Part shown: positions 6,804 through 10,193 of the stretch, one piece after another | Numbering within the stretch: position 1 is the first letter of the stretch | Layout: the number at the start of each line of letters is the position of its first letter | DNA from: Proteobacteria bacterium UBA1847 | Lineage (GTDB): Bacteria; Pseudomonadota; Gammaproteobacteria; Steroidobacterales; Woeseiaceae | Assembly (NCBI GenBank): GCA_002338605.1 | Contig: DDIP01000222.1 | Span: forward strand, 1 to 10,193 | Reading direction: 5' to 3' | Length of the DNA: 10,193 bases | Program-made: the position numbers and the translations under genes | Notes under the pieces: model-generated | The model's database searches: none | Seen by the model: the letters and a program-made list of their open reading frames with translations, nothing else | Told to the model about the DNA's origin: nothing

Positions 6804-7784
6804 ATGCTGGGAAGAATCTTTTGCTGGACCGCGTCAGTATTGGCGATTGCAGCGGTCTTTACGCTGGCGGCTTTTTACCGCGACATGAGTCTTGCCCGCG
6901 ACCGGGTTGCCGACAAGGGCAGACTCGTACGCTCGCCCTATGGCGACATCGAATACACGGAGGGTGGATCCGGGCCTGCCGTACTGGTGATTCATGGCAG
7001 CGGCGGTGGCTACGACCAGGGTGAACTCATTGCACAAGCAGTCCTGGGCGACGAGTTTCACTGGATTGCACCGTCGCGCTTTGGCTATTTGAGATCGGGT
7101 TTCCACGCGGGCGCAACCTGGGACGACCAGGCGCACGCGTACGCGTATTTACTCGATGATCTGGGCATCGAAAATGTTGCGGTTGTCGCCATGTCCCATG
7201 GTGGGCCTTCGGCATTGCTTTTTTCCGTATTGCACTCAGACCGGGTTTCTTCCCTGACACTGATCTCATGTGGCGTGGCTCGTTCATCGGCACCAGTACA
7301 GGAGAGCGCGAATCAAAAGGGCGATCTCCTGGCGACGATTTTCAGGCATGATGTACTCTACTGGGCTATATCAAAGGCGTTCAGGAAACGACTGATGTCA
7401 CTGATGGGAGCAGACGACGAAGTGGTTGCCAGCCTTGTCCCAAAACAGCGAGAATTGTTTGCGCGCTTCATCGACTATATGAACCCCGTTTCCCTGCGGT
7501 CCGCCGGCGCTACCTTCGACAATACGGCCGAATTGCCGGGCGGTAGGATTTCCGCAATCACGGCCTCGACCTTGATAGTCCACGCAGAGGACGACACGCT
7601 CCAGCTTTTTCACAACGCGGAATTTGCAGCCTCCACTATTCCTGATGCAAAGCTGTTGCGATTTGAAAAAGGAGGCCACTTCCTGATTGGTGTTGAGCAA
7701 GCCGCTATTCGTGCTGCCGTGCGAGATCATATTCTGGGCAACAAAGATGACGATTCATGCGGCGAGCAATCTGAGTGCCCATGA
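6804..7784 (+). CDS. Membrane-anchored alpha/beta hydrolase
   Basis: Encodes 326 residues. Residues 5-24 (IFCWTASVLAIAAVFTLAAF) form an N-terminal hydrophobic helix, followed by a linker and an alpha/beta-hydrolase fold from about residue 40. The oxyanion loop is HGSGGG (64-69). The nucleophile elbow is A-M-S131-H-G-G, so the usual first glycine of GxSxG is alanine. The acid is probably D263 or D264 in HAEDDTL, and the base H292 in KGGHFLIG, giving a complete triad. The family covers esterases, lipases, epoxide hydrolases, haloperoxidase-like enzymes and C-C bond hydrolases; I cannot choose among them. Its stop overlaps the start of the hydratase homologue (ATGA at 7781-7784), so both are made from one message. 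The hydrophilic C-terminal tail (NKDDDSCGEQSECP) has two cysteines. Start ATG 6804 is the first in frame after the divergent gap. Confidence 0.87.
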   Translation: MLGRIFCWTASVLAIAAVFTLAAFYRDMSLARDRVADKGRLVRSPYGDIEYTEGGSGPAVLVIHGSGGGYDQGELIAQAVLGDEFHWIAPSRFGYLRSGFHAGATWDDQAHAYAYLLDDLGIENVAVVAMSHGGPSALLFSVLHSDRVSSLTLISCGVARSSAPVQESANQKGDLLATIFRHDVLYWAISKAFRKRLMSLMGADDEVVASLVPKQRELFARFIDYMNPVSLRSAGATFDNTAELPGGRISAITASTLIVHAEDDTLQLFHNAEFAASTIPDAKLLRFEKGGHFLIGVEQAAIRAAVRDHILGNKDDDSCGEQSECP

Positions 7785-8587
7785 CCCGGTTGTCGAACCA
7801 GGCGATGCAGAACATCGCAACGCGTTTTGTCGAAGCACGAAAGTTCGGGCAATCCCTGGTGGATTACCCGGGAGTTATTCCCGCTGACCTGGAATCTGCG
7901 TATCGAATACAGGACCTCGCGATAGATCTGTGGCCCGAATCAATCGCCGGCTGGAAAGTCGCTCGCATTTCACCGGCACTGGAGGATGAACTCGGTAGCG
8001 ACCGGCTGGCGGGACCCGTTTTCAACAAGGGCATTGCCTGGGCGGAGTCGGGAGAGACACCTGACATGCCCATCTTTGTCGACGGGTTTGCAGCCGTCGA
8101 AGCAGAGTTCATGGCGATCATTGATAGCGATGCGCCTGCCGACAAGCTGACCTGGTCGCAAGATGAGGCGCTCGCGATGATCGGTGATCTCAGAATCGGA
8201 CTTGAAATTGCGGGCGGCCCGCTGCCGACGATCAATCAACTGGGGCCAGCGGCCGTCATTTCGTTCTTCGGCAACAACACCGGCCTGGTCGTCGGGCCTG
8301 CAATCACCGACTGGCGTTCGCGCACACTCGAATCCTTAAAGAACACGACTGCAGTGGACGGTGAAGAAGTCGGCAGCGGCGGCGCCTTCAACCTGAGCGG
8401 CGGCTTTGTACGTTCCGTGCAATTCCTGCTCGAGTTGACGGCGCAACGAAAGCGTCCATTGCGCGCGGGCGACGTCATCGCAACCGGCCAAACGAACGGC
8501 GTCCACGCTCTTACCGCCGGCCGGATCAGCATGACTGATTTCGGCGATGACGGGCAGGTTGGTGTGAGACCGGTTGCGATCAGTTAA
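7781..8587 (+). CDS. 2-keto-4-pentenoate hydratase-like protein (fumarylacetoacetase fold)
   Basis: Encodes 268 residues, close to the usual size of the MhpD/XylJ hydratase and 4-oxalocrotonate decarboxylase family. Visible family marks are AGWKV (K59), the metal-binding V-E107-A-E109 segment, L-E142-I-A, and a C-terminal LRAGDVIATGQTNG block (227-240). Canonical members add water to 2-hydroxypenta-2,4-dienoate in the cytosol, using Mg2+. Here the stretch after E142 (GGPLPTINQLGPAAVISFFG) lacks the ADSRI- and ADNAS-like motifs that I recall from MhpD and its relatives, so the substrate may differ. ATG 7781 overlaps the upstream stop (ATGA); a GTG at 7775 in the same frame is possible but less likely. 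There is no signal peptide, so the protein should be cytoplasmic. The usual aldolase and acetaldehyde dehydrogenase partners are absent, and the next gene is convergent. Confidence 0.87.
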   Translation: MTRLSNQAMQNIATRFVEARKFGQSLVDYPGVIPADLESAYRIQDLAIDLWPESIAGWKVARISPALEDELGSDRLAGPVFNKGIAWAESGETPDMPIFVDGFAAVEAEFMAIIDSDAPADKLTWSQDEALAMIGDLRIGLEIAGGPLPTINQLGPAAVISFFGNNTGLVVGPAITDWRSRTLESLKNTTAVDGEEVGSGGAFNLSGGFVRSVQFLLELTAQRKRPLRAGDVIATGQTNGVHALTAGRISMTDFGDDGQVGVRPVAIS

Positions 8588-8745
8588 TCGCCAGACTCAG
8601 TCACCTTCACCCCGGACCGCCTACATTGGCGGGTTATGGCAGGCCTCAATATCGTCGGTCGTCAGGTCCAAATCTTTCGTGGCCTATTCCCAGTTATCGG
8701 CGGTCGCAGGTCGTCCTCATGCTTTTGTTTGTTACTAATCCTGAG
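8588..8745. other. Convergent intergenic gap
   Basis: This 158-base gap between the hydratase homologue and the convergent FG-GAP gene has no supported ORF. It contains the weak hairpin at 8617-8632 and two loosely similar GTCGGTCGTCAGGTCC / GGCGGTCGCAGGTCGTCC stretches near 8654 and 8699. I see no promoter, RNA gene or attachment site. Confidence 0.5.
8617..8632. terminator. Weak hairpin downstream of the hydratase homologue
   Basis: CCGCC (8617-8621) and GGCGG (8628-8632) form a 5-bp stem with a 6-base loop (TACATT), 30 bases past the stop of the plus-strand gene. It is not followed by a T-run. Its position between convergent genes is what makes it a candidate. Confidence 0.25.
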
Positions 8746-10193
8746 TCAAGGCGATGATGCATAGTTCCTTGCGTCGCCGATCATTACCTGAAAAAGCGCC
8801 TCAAGTTGCGACTGGTTAATACCACCCTGGCCACCCAATACAATGTCCGTTGAACCATCACCGTTGAAGTCAACGATCGCAAATCCGTTTGGAAGACCAT
8901 TCAGTTCATTGACACAACGGCTTAGTTCAATCTCTTCAAATACGTTCTGTGATGTTTGCATCAAAGCCACAAACTTACTGGCACCGGCACACATCAGAAT
9001 ATCCGAATCACCGTCGCCATCGACATCGAGCACATTGACGAACGCGTCAATGCCAATTGCACTGGTTAGGGTCTGCTGTACGGATTGACTGGTGGACCCG
9101 TCTTGTTGTCGCTCATGCACAGTCAAATAGGATGTGCCGACCAATACGACGTCGTCCAATGCATCACCCGTGATGTTGGCGATCGAAACAGCCGGGGGCA
9201 CGTTGGACAACGGGGCGTCAAAGCGCTCGTCAATGGACAATGTTCCGTCGGCCTGGGCCAGCGCGATAACCGCCTGCGCGGGATCCGGTGACGAACCCCA
9301 CAAACCGAGCAGCGCGTCGGTCCGCCCATCGCCGTTGACGTCGACAAAGCTGCCGAACCGAATCTGTTCGCCGGGGAGTTCAAGCGTTGGGCTATCCAGT
9401 CCGCCGACGTCGTCCTGACGCCAGACCGCCAGACTGTTGCTGCAAATGACCACTGCAAAAAGATCATCCCGGTCATCGCCGTTAATGTCACCGATCCCGA
9501 TGTCAGCGTTTGAACCTGTCAGTGTACAGCCTGCTGCAGGGTACAGTTCCGTCACCATATCGCCGGGGGTGCCGTCAGCCTGCTGATAGGAAATGGACAC
9601 GCCGTCATTGCCGGAAACGGCGATATCCATTCGACCGTCGTTGTTCAGGTCGCCGACCGCAATTTCACCGTTTGGGCCATCCGCCTGTGGCCCCATTTGC
9701 CAGTTGCCACCGCCAAGATTTCGAATGACACGAACGCCGACATTCATGAAGGACGCCACGCCAACCACCAGGTCATCGAGGCCATCGCCGTCGTAATCAG
9801 CCAGGACTATGGTTCGTGCGTTCGTATCGCCGTAGTAGGCAACCTCCGTCGTGGGCAGGTCCAGACCGACCGCAAACTTTACATAGTTGTAAGTGTTCAG
9901 GTACGAAGCCGCCGTCGCAGACTCACTGAAATTGGGTTCATAAATGCCGTTGCTGGCGGCGAAGAATGCCTGCTTTTGCGGTGACTCGAGTTCCGTCAGC
10001 GTCCAGTTCGACGGGCCATCAACCCACCATGAGCCAAAACCCGGGACGTAAGGAAGATTCATCGACGAGCGCCCGTCGATCACGATGGGCGTTGCGGCGT
10101 CAAGCGATGCGGCAACCTCGAGTCCGCCGGTGTGGGTTCGCGCATCACGTAGAGACGGGCCGGGAAGAGCGGCTGGTAATTTTACCGTCGTCC
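8746..10193 (-). CDS. FG-GAP/VCBS repeat protein, probable secreted beta-propeller, 5'-partial
   Basis: The frame stays open to the window edge, so the protein begins outside; the GTG at 10083 is an internal codon, not a convincing start. About 482 codons are visible. The region upstream of 10083 continues in frame with a low-complexity A/L/G/P/T-rich sequence (for example SLDAATPIVIDGRSS). After about 130 residues come seven copies of a DxNGDGxxD loop: DYDGDGLDD, DLNNDGRMD, DINGDDRDD, DVNGDGRTD, the degenerate NITGDALDD, DVDGDGDSD and DFNGDGSTD. They are spaced 49-55 residues apart, each followed by hydrophobic strands. Seven repeats of this size fit an integrin-alpha-like seven-bladed propeller that binds Ca2+ in each loop. 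Such proteins are usually exported and act in adhesion or binding. The C terminus (NYASSP) has no visible sorting anchor, and any signal peptide lies outside the window. Confidence 0.9.
   Translation of the reverse strand, partial: TTVKLPAALPGPSLRDARTHTGGLEVAASLDAATPIVIDGRSSMNLPYVPGFGSWWVDGPSNWTLTELESPQKQAFFAASNGIYEPNFSESATAASYLNTYNYVKFAVGLDLPTTEVAYYGDTNARTIVLADYDGDGLDDLVVGVASFMNVGVRVIRNLGGGNWQMGPQADGPNGEIAVGDLNNDGRMDIAVSGNDGVSISYQQADGTPGDMVTELYPAAGCTLTGSNADIGIGDINGDDRDDLFAVVICSNSLAVWRQDDVGGLDSPTLELPGEQIRFGSFVDVNGDGRTDALLGLWGSSPDPAQAVIALAQADGTLSIDERFDAPLSNVPPAVSIANITGDALDDVVLVGTSYLTVHERQQDGSTSQSVQQTLTSAIGIDAFVNVLDVDGDGDSDILMCAGASKFVALMQTSQNVFEEIELSRCVNELNGLPNGFAIVDFNGDGSTDIVLGGQGGINQSQLEALFQVMIGDARNYASSP
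8845..9798 (-). repeat. Seven FG-GAP/calcium-loop repeats within the propeller protein
   Basis: Seven D-x-[DN]-x-D-x-x-x-D type loops recur every 49-55 residues (about 150-165 bases) along the minus-strand gene. Six keep nearly all calcium-ligand acidic positions. The fifth (NITGDALDD) has N at the first and T at the third ligand position and may bind metal poorly. The DNA-level copies are diverged, so this is an old protein repeat rather than a recent tandem duplication. Confidence 0.85.

Noticed and set aside
8651..8716. Two similar stretches resembling a direct repeat (near 8651-8669 and 8696-8716)
   Set aside because: The match is imperfect, needs an indel, and consists of simple GTC/GGT words. 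It has only two copies, so it is not a CRISPR, iteron or attachment-site pair on this evidence.
1..10193. Defence system, toxin-antitoxin, phage or transposon island
   Set aside because: No nuclease, methylase, reverse transcriptase, integrase, transposase, terminal inverted repeats or tRNA boundary was seen. All eight genes belong to metabolic, transport, secreted or membrane protein families.

Overview
This window is ordinary, gene-dense bacterial chromosome with no RNA genes, insertion sequences, phage genes, CRISPR arrays or recognisable defence system. The moderately high GC, translationally coupled gene pairs, many periplasmic or secreted proteins, and the mix of protein families (TPR-sulfotransferase, N-extended serine hydrolase, secreted M20 peptidase, DUF6544-like protein, FG-GAP protein) suggest a Gram-negative organism. 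An environmental gammaproteobacterium is most likely, but no marker gene fixes the lineage.

Layout: (1) A plus-strand operon spans 1-4224. It holds a TPR-containing PAPS-dependent sulfotransferase (5' end outside the window), a secreted SxxK serine hydrolase with a long N-terminal extension, and an MFS transporter. The first junction has a 1-base gap and the second an ATGA overlap. (2) Two minus-strand genes follow: a secreted M20 metallopeptidase with a complete metal site (4306-5700) and a membrane-anchored DUF6544-like protein (5824-6654), separated by two hairpins. (3) A 149-base divergent intergenic region carries a small palindrome and an inverted repeat. It leads into a plus-strand pair joined by an ATGA overlap: a membrane-anchored alpha/beta hydrolase (6804-7784) and a fumarylacetoacetase-fold, MhpD-like hydratase homologue (7781-8587). 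(4) A convergent minus-strand gene, open at the right edge, encodes a secreted-type FG-GAP/VCBS protein with seven regularly spaced calcium-loop motifs, consistent with a seven-bladed beta-propeller.

Working together: the first operon looks like a 'sulfate, hydrolyse, transport' cassette for an unknown small molecule or surface component. The hydrolase-hydratase pair resembles the last two steps of an aromatic meta-cleavage pathway in family membership only. The predicted membrane anchor and altered hydratase motifs argue against a standard pathway. These cassette-level readings are inferences from family and context; no substrate can be read from the sequence.
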